DNA of 64,000 bases from Malaciobacter mytili LMG 24559 (GTDB taxonomy: Bacteria; Campylobacterota; Campylobacteria; Campylobacterales; Arcobacteraceae), in contig NZ_CP031219.1 in NCBI RefSeq assembly GCF_003346775.1, positions 2,728,001-2,792,000 on the forward strand. Direction: 5' to 3'. Position 1 is the first letter of the stretch, and the number at the start of each line of letters is the position of its first letter. The translations under genes were made by a program, and so were the position numbers. Positions 38,213-46,628 of the stretch are shown piece after piece. The notes beneath the pieces are model-generated. The model was given only the letters and a program-made list of their open reading frames with translations, did not search any database and was not told where the DNA came from.

Positions 38213-40003
38213 ATGCAATTAATATATCAATGGATAGATAAATATAGAAGTATTAATGATAATAATTTACTAAACAGCTTAGAACTTAATTTTCATCATA
38301 AATATAGATTTAAATATGATGGAAAAGATAAACTAGAATTTGAAATATTAGAAAAAACTAACTATATTGATACTTATTATAAAGAAAATCAATACTATTC
38401 TATGATTGTTGGTAAAAATGGAAGTGGTAAAAGTTCTATATTTGAAATGCTTTATAATGGTATAAACATATCACTTGATATGAAAAGTAGAAAAGAAAAG
38501 ATAAGAGATAAATTTATTGCAATTTTTTTAGATGAAGATAAGTTCTTATTTTATGGTTTTGAAATAAATGGGCAAAATGAAATTTATGTATCTAGGATAG
38601 AATCAATAAATAAAATAAACCTTGATATAGAATATAGAGAATACATAGACAACTTGAGAATTTTAAGTATTAATTCAGATTTTGGAAGTTTAGAAAATAT
38701 AGAAACTAACTATGAAATGTCAAGAGAGAGAATAAAAATATCTGATAATATAAAAAAGAAAGATATAACAACATTTTTATTAGATAGGCAACAAGCATTC
38801 GAAAATAATTCTTTTATGAATTCCAATATGTATGAATCAATATTAAATTATTCTAAAAATGATTTTATTCAAAGTTTTTTATTAAACTATAAATATTTTA
38901 AAAGTATAGAAAATAATGATATAGAATTACCACAATATGTATACTTCAAATTTGACATTCCTCCTAAAAATTATTATGAATATAAGTTCAAAAAAGTGAT
39001 AAATGAAAGTAGTGAAAAAATAAAAGATTTTTTGATAGAGCTTTCAGAAACTTTGTTAGATTATTATGATTCAATTAAACTTTCATCTGAATTATCAATT
39101 TTTCAGAAAATAGAATCATTTTATATATTTTATTTAATAGATAAGTACTTATTTTATACATCAGATATACTAGTATTTAGTGATACTCTATTAAAAGTTG
39201 ACATTATTTCTAAAATCAAAGACATAAATTTTGGAGATTTAGATAATTTGTACTTTGATGATGCTATTGATATTAGGTTTAATCCATTTGGAGAATTTTT
39301 AATTTTAAAAGACATTATTCTTGCTCTACAAAATACTTATCATAAAGTAATTGATAATTCAATAATAATTAATAGATTAGAGAATCAAAAATATATGAGG
39401 AACTTAATTTCAAGTGTAGATTCATTTAAACAAATATTTACATTAGGACAGATTTATCTTTCTTATGACTTTTATCCTATATTATCTAGTGGTCATCAAC
39501 AACTTTTTAAAACATTTAATTATATTTTAGAAGGTATTGAAAAATTTAAAAAAGACAGGGATAGTTATAAAAAAGATGTGTTAATATTACTTGATGAACC
39601 AGATATAAGATTACACTATGAATGGCAAAGAAATTACATCAAATGGTTGTCTATATTTTTAGAACAATTTGAAGATTTCAATTTTCATATAATTATTAAT
39701 ACTCATTCAAATTTAATGCTAAGTGATATACCAAAAGAAAATGTAATAGTGTTAGATAGAAAAGATAATAAAACAAGTGTTAAAAATATTACTTCACAAA
39801 CATTAGCACAAAATTTATTTGAGAATTTGAACAATGACTTTTTCTTAGATAAGTTTATTGGTGGATATATTGAAGATAAGATAAAGAATATACTTGAAAA
39901 AGATGATGCTATAACAACTAATGAAAAAGAATTAATTAGCAATTTAGGTGAAAAGATTTTAAGAGTTTCTCTAGAAATGAAATATGATATAGAGAGTAAA
40001 TAA
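38213..40003 (+). CDS. ptuA: PtuA-like AAA ATPase of a Septu-type defence system
   Basis: The 596-residue protein is an ABC/OLD-like AAA ATPase: Walker A MIVGKNGSGKSSIFEMLYNG near residue 66, Walker B ILLDEPDIRLHYEWQ near residue 463, and the following histidine switch NTHSNLMLSDIP. Signature-like sequence SSGHQQLFKTFNYIL lies before Walker B. The next gene, overlapping by 1 base, encodes an HNH nuclease, the gene pair of Septu (PtuA and PtuB), in which the ATPase restrains and triggers the nuclease on phage infection. The pair sits between tnsA and the right end of the Tn7-like element. Confidence 0.75.
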   Translation: MQLIYQWIDKYRSINDNNLLNSLELNFHHKYRFKYDGKDKLEFEILEKTNYIDTYYKENQYYSMIVGKNGSGKSSIFEMLYNGINISLDMKSRKEKIRDKFIAIFLDEDKFLFYGFEINGQNEIYVSRIESINKINLDIEYREYIDNLRILSINSDFGSLENIETNYEMSRERIKISDNIKKKDITTFLLDRQQAFENNSFMNSNMYESILNYSKNDFIQSFLLNYKYFKSIENNDIELPQYVYFKFDIPPKNYYEYKFKKVINESSEKIKDFLIELSETLLDYYDSIKLSSELSIFQKIESFYIFYLIDKYLFYTSDILVFSDTLLKVDIISKIKDINFGDLDNLYFDDAIDIRFNPFGEFLILKDIILALQNTYHKVIDNSIIINRLENQKYMRNLISSVDSFKQIFTLGQIYLSYDFYPILSSGHQQLFKTFNYILEGIEKFKKDRDSYKKDVLILLDEPDIRLHYEWQRNYIKWLSIFLEQFEDFNFHIIINTHSNLMLSDIPKENVIVLDRKDNKTSVKNITSQTLAQNLFENLNNDFFLDKFIGGYIEDKIKNILEKDDAITTNEKELISNLGEKILRVSLEMKYDIESK

Positions 40004-40983
40004 TGATAAATATTGAAATTCTCAGTAATATAGATATAGATTATTATAATTTTGTAGTATTATCACAAGATAAAGATAAATGGGATGTGACTACAAATAT
40101 TGATGGTCTAAAAAAGAAAATTGAAAGAGAAGCTAAAAAGGTAAAAAACAAAGATGATTTAGAGTTTATAAGTTTTATCCAAAAAAGATTGAAAACGATT
40201 GTAAAGGGTGATATAAATAAACTAAAAAAAATTCAAAATATAATTGAAGTTAAATATACAAAAGTATGGAAAAAGATTAAATCCTATAATGAAAATGCTC
40301 CTAAAGGTAAAAAACGAAAGTTTATATATACAATACTAGAAAAGATATTCGTAACTTATGGTTATGAAAGTATTATAAGTGAAAAAATAGCATATAAAAT
40401 GCTTAGAAAGTTAGATATTAAGGTTTGCCCATACTGTAATATTAATTATATATCATTTTCAGGAACAAATAGTAATAAAGGTATAAGACCAGAATTAGAT
40501 CATTTCTACCCTAAAAGTCATTATCCATATTTTGCAGTTAGTTTTTATAATCTTATTCCCTCTTGTAGAAATTGTAATGGACTTAAATCAAATAATTTTC
40601 CAAAAGGACTTTATTCACCATATGAAATATCGGAAAATAATGATGATTTTAAGTTTAAATATATAGCTAAAAATATAAATATACTTTCTACAAGTTTAAA
40701 TAATATAGAAAAAGGTATTGATAAAATAACATTTCAAAAAGAAATTATAGCTAACAATAAAATGTTTCATTTAGATGATTTATACCAAGTACATAAAGAT
40801 GTAGTTGCAGAAGTTATCTGGAAAAATAGAAACTTTCCAAATGTATTAAGAGATAGTTATAAAAATTTTGGAATTAGTAAAAGGGAAGCATATAGAATAG
40901 TTTTCTGTAACTATAGTGATGTAAATGAATTCAATAAAAGACCATTAAGTAAATTAACTTATGATATACAAAAATATTTTTAA
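40003..40983 (+). CDS. ptuB: PtuB-like HNH endonuclease of a Septu-type defence system
   Basis: The 326-residue protein has a zinc-supported HNH domain at about 140-195: VCPYCNINY, RPELDHFYPKSHYPYFAVS, FYNLIPSCRNCNGLKSN. The two CxxC pairs and the DHF.PKS...NL.PSC..CN pattern are typical of PtuB and related HNH effectors. The N-terminal 130 residues are lysine-rich without known motifs. It is coupled to the ATPase gene and ends 28 bases before the inverted end repeats begin. Confidence 0.75.
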   Translation: MINIEILSNIDIDYYNFVVLSQDKDKWDVTTNIDGLKKKIEREAKKVKNKDDLEFISFIQKRLKTIVKGDINKLKKIQNIIEVKYTKVWKKIKSYNENAPKGKKRKFIYTILEKIFVTYGYESIISEKIAYKMLRKLDIKVCPYCNINYISFSGTNSNKGIRPELDHFYPKSHYPYFAVSFYNLIPSCRNCNGLKSNNFPKGLYSPYEISENNDDFKFKYIAKNINILSTSLNNIEKGIDKITFQKEIIANNKMFHLDDLYQVHKDVVAEVIWKNRNFPNVLRDSYKNFGISKREAYRIVFCNYSDVNEFNKRPLSKLTYDIQKYF

Positions 40984-41010
40984 TTTTAAGAAAACAAATG
41001 ACTATAGTTT

Positions 41011-41119
41011 ATTCTCACTTTTTAATGTACACATTAATATACAGAAATTTAACCAATTGTATTGTACAATCTAATATAAGGTAGGTGTCATATGAAAAAT
41101 CCATTCTCAAATTTTAATG
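41011..41119 (-). repeat. Right end of Tn7-like element 1: inverted copies of the end repeat
   Basis: Read on the minus strand, 41119-41100 is CATTAAAATTTGAGAATGGA, identical over 20 bases to 25338-25357. A second copy (41036-41011) matches the left end over 24 of 26 bases, including GTGTACATTAAAA. The outermost bases (41125-41130) are GACAGC, joined directly to another left-end-like sequence at 41131. Confidence 0.75.
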
Positions 41120-41130
41120 AATATGACAGC

Positions 41131-41184
41131 AATAAAAAATGAGGATATGTAAAGTAAACTTTGATAATGGAAGTTTACTTTAAT
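41131..41184 (+). repeat. Left end of Tn7-like element 2
   Basis: AATAAAAAATGAGGATATG followed by TTGATAATGGAAG corresponds in order and spacing to the left-end repeats at 25297-25358. A 14-base run (CAATAAAAAATGAG, 41130-41143) is identical to 25296-25309. It directly precedes a tnsE-like start. Confidence 0.6.
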
Positions 41185-41310
41185 ATGTCAAAAAAGAAAA
41201 GTATCATTCCTGAATTTTTGGTTAATAATCCAGATGATACTTTTAAATTTTTATTTCCTTTAAAACTAATACTTGATTAAGAAAATCTTGGTAATAGTCT
41301 TTTACAAAAA
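41185..41310 (+). pseudogene. tnsE 5' fragment (element 2)
   Basis: ATG at 41185 opens a frame reading MSKKKSIIPEFLVNNPDDTF and then FPLKLILD before a TAA at 41278. In frame after the stop comes ENLGNSLL, matching DKYGNSHF of the tnsE copy at 25371. The rest of the gene is missing; IS-like sequence follows. Confidence 0.7.
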
Positions 41311-41356
41311 ATGCCCCTGTAAATTAAACTGTATAAATCACCTTTAGCTTAAATTT

Positions 41357-41451
41357 TCACTTTGTATATTTTTCCATAATTCCATATCCATTTTCAACAA
41401 CTTGTTTTACTGCATCTCTTCTAAACTTTCACTATATTATCTTCTTCTCAT
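41357..41451 (-). pseudogene. Degenerate IS3-family OrfA fragment
   Basis: On the minus strand, ATG at 41451 followed by arginine codons and a frameshifted frame encodes RRDAVKQVVENGYGI, the characteristic N-terminal helix-turn-helix of IS3 OrfA transposases. Stops and a frameshift interrupt it and the rest is absent. Upstream, the frame INSWNDPKNIDTNQF at about 41525-41480 is unassigned. Confidence 0.55.
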
Positions 41452-41690
41452 TTTTAATTCCTTTAACTATTAAACAATTTTCTCTGAATTGATTTGTATC
41501 TATATTTTTGGGGTCATTCCAACTATTAATAAAAGCTGAAAAAGTATTGATGCGTCAAAAATAAAGAAAAAAATGTTCGGAAAAAATATAAATCTTAAAA
41601 ATCTACAGATGTCGAAAAACAACAAACATATATAAAGTTTGTTGATTTATATAGCAATGTTACTAGAACTAATTACTTTTAGTAAATAGA

Positions 41691-41723
41691 AAAACTATCC
41701 AACCTTTAAGGTTGGGTAGTTTT
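41691..41723 (-). terminator. Hairpin terminator at the end of the CDF exporter gene
   Basis: AAAACTATCCAACC (41691-41704) pairs with GGTTGGGTAGTTTT (41710-41723) with a single G-T pair. It includes the stop codon, and on the minus strand it ends in a T-run. Confidence 0.75.
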
Positions 41724-42656
41724 ATTTAATTCTATTGTTATATGAACAAGCTCTTCATGAATTTGTAACTCTTTTTTAAAATATTCACTATCAATATCCT
41801 CATTTACATCTAAACAAAGAATACAAGAGTATTTGCCTTTTCCTACATGCCATACATGAAAGTCTGTGATTTTAGCATCGACTTTAGAGTTTTCAATAAC
41901 TTCTACAATTTCACTAACAACAGGTGCATCCATACTAGCATCAAGTAAAACTTTTCCTGATTGTTTAATAAGTCCTAGTGCCCAAACAAAAACTAATACA
42001 GAACCAACTATACCCATAACTGGGTCAAGCCATGCTGCACCCCAAAGCATCCCTGCAATTAAAGCTACTATTGCAAGTATTGAAGTTAAAGCATCAGCTA
42101 ATACATGTAAATATGCAGCTTTTAAATTCATATCGTGGTGATGATGACCATGGTGGTGTTCGTGGTCGTGATGTTCATGTCCATGGTGATGATGTGAATG
42201 GTCATCTTTTAAAAGCCATGCACAAATTAAATTTATAATAAGACCCAATACAGCTACAAATATTGCTTCCTTATAATGTATATCAACTGGATTAAAAAAT
42301 CTCTCAATTGAATGATAAGCCATAAAAAATGCAACTACTAAAAGTAGTATTGCACTTGTATAAGCTCCTAGTATCTCAATTTTATATGTTCCAAAACTAA
42401 ATCTAATGTCACTTTTATATTTACTTGCCATTGCATAAGCAAAGAATGATAATCCTAAAGCTAAAGCATGTGAACTCATATGCCAACCATCTGCAAGAAG
42501 TGCCATAGAATTAAATATCATACCAGCTGCAATTTCAGCAATCATCATTACAAATGTTAAAATTGTTGCATAAAGAGTGTTTCTTTTTGCAATACTATTT
42601 GTATCATCAAAACTGTGAGAATGGGAAAGATTCTCTAAAATAGCTGTTGTTTGCAT
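41706..42656 (-). CDS. CDF-family metal cation exporter with a histidine-rich loop
   Basis: The 316-residue protein has six membrane helices of the cation diffusion facilitator family (MALLADGWHMSSHALALGLSF with the metal-site histidine and aspartate; LHVLADALTSILAIVALI with the second site). A loop near residues 150-172 is almost pure histidine (HHHGHEHHDHEHHHGHHHHD), probably a metal buffer. It is divergent from an RcnR-type repressor across a predicted operator, which points to nickel or cobalt, perhaps also zinc, export. It replaces RcnA, the usual partner of RcnR. Confidence 0.9.
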   Translation of the reverse strand: MQTTAILENLSHSHSFDDTNSIAKRNTLYATILTFVMMIAEIAAGMIFNSMALLADGWHMSSHALALGLSFFAYAMASKYKSDIRFSFGTYKIEILGAYTSAILLLVVAFFMAYHSIERFFNPVDIHYKEAIFVAVLGLIINLICAWLLKDDHSHHHHGHEHHDHEHHHGHHHHDMNLKAAYLHVLADALTSILAIVALIAGMLWGAAWLDPVMGIVGSVLVFVWALGLIKQSGKVLLDASMDAPVVSEIVEVIENSKVDAKITDFHVWHVGKGKYSCILCLDVNEDIDSEYFKKELQIHEELVHITIELNKTTQP

Positions 42657-42682
42657 TTTATACCTTTTTAAAAATATTTATG

Positions 42683-42701
42683 ATACTATACCCCAGTATA
42701 G
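42683..42701. promoter_or_regulatory. RcnR-type operator between the exporter and repressor genes
   Basis: ATACTATACCCCAGTATAG has A/T-rich inverted arms (TATAC or TACT type) flanking a C4 tract, the pattern bound by RcnR/FrmR-class repressors. It lies in the 70-base gap between the two divergent starts, so it can control both. Confidence 0.7.
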
Positions 42702-42726
42702 CTTAGAAAATTTTAAAGGTTGAATT

Positions 42727-42999
42727 ATGGCACATACAATTGCAAATAAAGAGAAACTGATTTTAAGAATTAAAAAAATAAAAGGTCAGTTAAATAGTAT
42801 AGAAAAATCTTTAGAAGATGAAAAAGATTGTTTTAAAATATTACAACAGATAAGTGCTAGCAGAGGAGCAATACAATCACTTATGAGTGAAGTTTTAGAT
42901 GGACATATAAAAGAGCATTTGGGAAATCATGTTAGTGAAGAACAAAGAGAAATTGAAATAGAAAATTTAGCTACACTTTTAAAAAGTTATCTAAAATAA
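42727..42999 (+). CDS. rcnR: RcnR-like metal-sensing repressor
   Basis: The 90-residue protein belongs to the CsoR/RcnR (DUF156) family, four-helix DNA-binding metal sensors. The RcnR ligand set is exactly present: His3, Cys35, His60 and His64, which distinguishes nickel/cobalt sensors from copper-sensing CsoR and formaldehyde-sensing FrmR. It is divergent from the CDF exporter with an RcnR-type operator between them. Metal binding should release the operator and induce export. Confidence 0.88.
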   Translation: MAHTIANKEKLILRIKKIKGQLNSIEKSLEDEKDCFKILQQISASRGAIQSLMSEVLDGHIKEHLGNHVSEEQREIEIENLATLLKSYLK

Positions 43000-43060
43000 C
43001 TGTTTGCTTTTATTTAGTTTTATATAATTATAATATATTACGGAAGATAGATTATATGGA

Positions 43061-43091
43061 TATACGAGCGACTATAAAATAAACTCGTATA
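43061..43091. repeat. Inverted repeat downstream of rcnR
   Basis: TATACGAG (43061-43068) and CTCGTATA (43084-43091) form an 8-base stem with a 15-base loop and no T-run. The region 43000-43337 otherwise holds no recognisable gene. Confidence 0.4.
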
Positions 43092-43178
43092 ATAAAACCT
43101 TGGAAATATGATGGTATATTTTCAAAGAGTTCAAAAAGATAATATGTCGAAAAAATTAACGATACAATTATTAATAAA

Positions 43179-43223
43179 GTGGTGCATTTTTACTTTGCAC
43201 TAGTGGTATATTTTACCTTTGCA
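43179..43223 (+). repeat. Two tandem 21-base repeats upstream of fic (IS21-end-like)
   Basis: GTGGTGCATTTTTACTTTGCA (43179-43199) and GTGGTATATTTTACCTTTGC (43203-43222) share most positions at a 24-base period. Multiple tandem repeats of this style occur at IS21-family ends; no IstA/IstB sequence remains nearby. An iterated operator is the alternative. Confidence 0.4.
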
Positions 43224-43337
43224 TTTAATAATAAAGTTCATTTATAAGATAATATTTAATTTACGCACAAATATTTGTACGTAAAATTTGATTTTTCGTA
43301 TAAATTCTATTATAATGAGATAAAAAAGGCAATAGTT

Positions 43338-44465
43338 ATGAATAAAAGATGGATTTGGGAATTTGAAAATTACCCATCATTTGAATATGATGTAAAAAAT
43401 ATTAATCCACTAATAAAAGATATTATATTTTTACAAGGCACATTATCAACTCTTTGTTCATTTGCATCTAAAGAAAAGATACAAGAAAAATTAGCTGAAA
43501 CATTAACAGATGAAATTATTAGTAGTTCAGCAATAGAAGGTGAGTTTCTAAATAGAGATAGTGTTAGAAAATCTATTGCTAAAAAACTAGGTATAGAGGA
43601 ATATACAAATACTGATTATGTAACTGATGGTCTTGTAAGTATTTTAATTGATGCCTGCACAAATTATAATGATGAGTTAGATATTGAAAGACTTAAAAAA
43701 TGGCATAGTGCAATATTTCCAACAGGAAGAAATCATGAAGGAACTAAAATTGATGTAGGTGAGTTAAGAGGAGATAATGAAATGACAGTAAGTGGAAGTG
43801 GACCTAAAGAAATAGTTTACTATCAAGCTCCTCCTCCTGATATACTTTTTGATGAAATGGTTGATTTTTTTGACTGGTTCAATAAAACTGAAGATGGATT
43901 GATTAAGGCAGCTATTGCTCATTTATGGTTTTTAATCATACATCCTTTTGATGATGGAAATGGAAGAATCGCAAGAACAATATCTGAATATGTATTAGCA
44001 AGAGTAGAAAATTCATATTACTCAAAAATATATTCAATTTCAAAAACTAGTTATGAAAGAAAAAAAGATTATTATGAAGTTCTTGAAAAAACTACAGGAT
44101 TTAGAAAAAAAGATAATCCACTAGATATTACTTTGTGGATAGAATATTTCTTAAAAACTTTATTAAAATCATTACAAGAATCAAGAGCAGGAATTCAATA
44201 TATAATAGAAAAAACAAAATTTTGGGATTTACACAAAGATAAAGACTTAAATGCGAGACAAATTAAGGTTTTAAATAAAGTTCTTGATATAGGAATTGAA
44301 AACTATGAAGGAGGTATTACAAAATCAAAATATGTAGCAATTACTAAAGCTTCAACATCAACTGCTTCAAATGATTTAAAACAATTACTTGAGTGGAATT
44401 GTATTAAACAAATTGAAGGAACTTCAGGAAGAGGAACAAAATATACTATTTTGTTAGGTAATTAA
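43338..44465 (+). CDS. Fic-family AMPylase-like protein
   Basis: I choose ATG 43338 because family members begin MNKRWIWEFENYP; an earlier ATG at 43275 adds 21 unlikely residues. The 375-residue product has an N-terminal Fic_N domain with the inhibitory helix motif SSAIEGE, the catalytic loop HPFDDGNGRIARTI near residue 215, and a C-terminal winged helix (SKYVAITKASTSTASNDLKQLLEW). The intact catalytic motif suggests transfer of AMP or another nucleotide to a protein, held in check by the internal inhibitory helix. No separate antitoxin gene is present. The region is accessory. Confidence 0.88.
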   Translation: MNKRWIWEFENYPSFEYDVKNINPLIKDIIFLQGTLSTLCSFASKEKIQEKLAETLTDEIISSSAIEGEFLNRDSVRKSIAKKLGIEEYTNTDYVTDGLVSILIDACTNYNDELDIERLKKWHSAIFPTGRNHEGTKIDVGELRGDNEMTVSGSGPKEIVYYQAPPPDILFDEMVDFFDWFNKTEDGLIKAAIAHLWFLIIHPFDDGNGRIARTISEYVLARVENSYYSKIYSISKTSYERKKDYYEVLEKTTGFRKKDNPLDITLWIEYFLKTLLKSLQESRAGIQYIIEKTKFWDLHKDKDLNARQIKVLNKVLDIGIENYEGGITKSKYVAITKASTSTASNDLKQLLEWNCIKQIEGTSGRGTKYTILLGN

Positions 44466-44849
44466 CTATTTATAGTTTTTTTGTTCTATTAGACACTGTC
44501 AAACTAACTGTGTAAGTTCAAAAATACAAATTTATCAGATAGTATAAAATGCATCTATCTAACACAGAACTTTTATTATCACAAGATAAAATATTAAATA
44601 AAGTAATCTATTTGAATTACTATTTTGATAAGAGATATTAATCTATATCAACTTTTCAAGAACACTGTTGTTATCTCTATCTAATTATATAAATATAATA
44701 TTACATATTTTTTATTTTTTATAAAAAATGATATAAAATTATTTTTATATTTATTTATTGTAGATATAATAACTAAATATAAATACAAGATAGTAAAGAA
44801 CTAACTTTAAAAAATAAAAAAGTTGGGCTTCTTTCAACAGGAAAAATTA
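44466..44849. other. Intergenic region between fic and the type III methyltransferase gene
   Basis: No intact gene. A 30-codon frame at 44549 (MHLSNTELLLSQDK and onwards) and the nearby GACACTGTCAAACTAACTGT look like insertion-sequence debris but cannot be assigned. The promoter of the restriction-modification genes should lie at its right side. Confidence 0.35.
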
Positions 44850-46628
44850 ATGCCTACACTCAACTGGATTGGTAAAGAAAATGTTATTAACCATCACAAT
44901 GAAATTGAATACAATGTATTAGCATGTAAAGAAAATTTTGGAGAGAAAAACAGTGGTAATTTATTAGTTAAAGGAGATAATCTCTTGGCTCTTAAAGCAC
45001 TATTACCTTATTATGCTAATCAAATTAAAATGATTTATATTGACCCTCCATATAACACAGGAAATACATCATGGGTCTACAATGATGCTGTGGATTCTCA
45101 TATTATAAAAAAATGGCTTCATGCAACAGTAGACAAAGAAGATTTATCTAGAACTGACAAGTGGCTTTGTATGATGTATCCAAGATTAAAGCTTTTACAT
45201 AAATTTTTGAAAGAAGATGGTGTAATTTTTATATCTATAGATGAAGCAGAGATAAATACATTAAAATTAATAATGGATGAAATATTTGGAAGTCAAAATT
45301 ATGCTACAACGTTATTTTGGCAATCTCGTACATCTAAACAGAATGACACTGATATTAGTACTAATGGTGAATATATATTAGCTTATGCAAAAAACAGAAG
45401 ATTAAAAGATAGGAGATTAAAAGAAACAAATATTTCTAGTTGGTTTAATGATGAATCATTTGTATTTTATCCAGATGAAGTTGATATTAAAAGATATTCT
45501 AATCCTGATAATGATCCTAGAGGTCCTTGGAAAGCAGATCCTTTTGATGCACCAAATATCAGAGAAAATTTAACTTATGAAATTGTAAATCCCATCACTA
45601 AAGTTAAATATTTACCTCCTGAAGGTAGATGTTGGAGAACAGAGGAATCAAGTTACGATAAATTGTATGAAGATGAAAGAATAATATTTGGTGCTGATGG
45701 ATTAGGGAAACCACAATTAAAAGTATTTTATGAAGAAAAAAAGATATTTGGTGAAGTTCCTACAACTTGGCTGCCTGGTAATGATTATGGAACAACAACA
45801 TCAGCTTCAAAAGAATTAAAAAATATATTTGGTAAAAAAGTATTTGATTATCCTAAGCCTGTTGAATTAATAAAGCACTTACTACATCTTGCTACAAAAG
45901 ATGGAGATATAGTGTTAGATTCATTTGCAGGGAGTGGATCAACTGCTCAAGCAGTTTTAGAGCAAAATCAAAAAGACGGATTTAATAGAAAATTTATTCT
46001 TATTGAAATGGAAGAATATGCAGAAGAAATTACAGCTAATCGAATAAAAAAAGTTATTAAAGGGTATGAATTTACAGGAACCCAAAAAACTGAATTATTT
46101 AAAAAGAAATTAGGTATGGCACAAATATTAAAGCCAAACATTATGGAAAAATTGTCAATCGATATTGAAAATACGATTACTGAACAAACACCAAATTTTG
46201 ACAAAATATCAAAATCATTTAAAGAAAATACAGTAACTTTAATTGGACAAAATAATATAAAAAAATTTAAAAAAGGGATTGGTGGAGGTTTTCAGTATTG
46301 TGAATTATCAGAACCTCTTTTTGATGAATATGGTTTATTGAATGAAAAAATATCACATTCAACACTCGCTAAACATCTTTACTTTACAGAATTTGGACAA
46401 GCATTAAATATACAAATAACAAATGAAAATTATTTAGGGACCATTAATAATGTTTCACTTTATTTGTTTTCGAAAGAAGATTTCAAAAAAAATAATTTTA
46501 ATCAAATTATTAAAAACAATAATCAACAATCAATAGTATATGCAGATAGAACTACAATATCAGAATATGAATTATCTAAACACAATATCACATTTAAACA
46601 ATTACCATTCTCGATTAAGGATAAATAG
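44850..46628 (+). CDS. mod: Type III restriction-modification system methyltransferase (Mod)
   Basis: I take ATG 44850, preceded by AGGAAAAA, over an upstream TTG. The 592-residue protein has beta-class methyltransferase order: catalytic MIYIDPPYNTGNTSW near residue 70, then AdoMet motif IVLDSFAGSGSTAQAVLEQN near residue 355. HVS-like sequences and a variable C-terminal region follow. It methylates adenine on one strand of an asymmetric site. Its stop overlaps the GTG start of the res gene by 1 base. The recognition sequence cannot be read from here. Confidence 0.92.
   Translation: MPTLNWIGKENVINHHNEIEYNVLACKENFGEKNSGNLLVKGDNLLALKALLPYYANQIKMIYIDPPYNTGNTSWVYNDAVDSHIIKKWLHATVDKEDLSRTDKWLCMMYPRLKLLHKFLKEDGVIFISIDEAEINTLKLIMDEIFGSQNYATTLFWQSRTSKQNDTDISTNGEYILAYAKNRRLKDRRLKETNISSWFNDESFVFYPDEVDIKRYSNPDNDPRGPWKADPFDAPNIRENLTYEIVNPITKVKYLPPEGRCWRTEESSYDKLYEDERIIFGADGLGKPQLKVFYEEKKIFGEVPTTWLPGNDYGTTTSASKELKNIFGKKVFDYPKPVELIKHLLHLATKDGDIVLDSFAGSGSTAQAVLEQNQKDGFNRKFILIEMEEYAEEITANRIKKVIKGYEFTGTQKTELFKKKLGMAQILKPNIMEKLSIDIENTITEQTPNFDKISKSFKENTVTLIGQNNIKKFKKGIGGGFQYCELSEPLFDEYGLLNEKISHSTLAKHLYFTEFGQALNIQITNENYLGTINNVSLYLFSKEDFKKNNFNQIIKNNNQQSIVYADRTTISEYELSKHNITFKQLPFSIKDK

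Larger units (their letters stand above)
25280..41130. mobile_element. Tn7-like transposon inserted at the 3' end of mnmG (about 15.9 kb, decaying)
   Basis: Both ends carry copies of the same 20-base motif in inverted orientation (25296-25358 at the left, 41011-41119 at the right), as in Tn7 ends with multiple TnsB sites. Inside are tnsA, tnsB, a TniB-type tnsC and tniQ on the minus strand, a tnsE-like gene inverted at the left end, and cargo on both sides of the tns block. The exact outer boundary is uncertain. ATAAA at 25275-25279 and 41132-41136 is one candidate 5-base target duplication, AATAA at 25297-25301 and 41131-41135 another. tnsA and tnsE are broken, so the element is probably no longer able to move by itself. 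Confidence 0.8.

Noticed and set aside
25280-41130. CRISPR-associated transposon (CAST)
   Set aside because: TniQ and TniB-type proteins are present, but no cas genes and no repeat-spacer array occur in the window.
42110-42215. Tandem DNA repeat and plus-strand frames in the CAT/GTG-rich stretch
   Set aside because: It is the histidine-rich loop of the CDF exporter read on the minus strand; the plus-strand frames are shadows.
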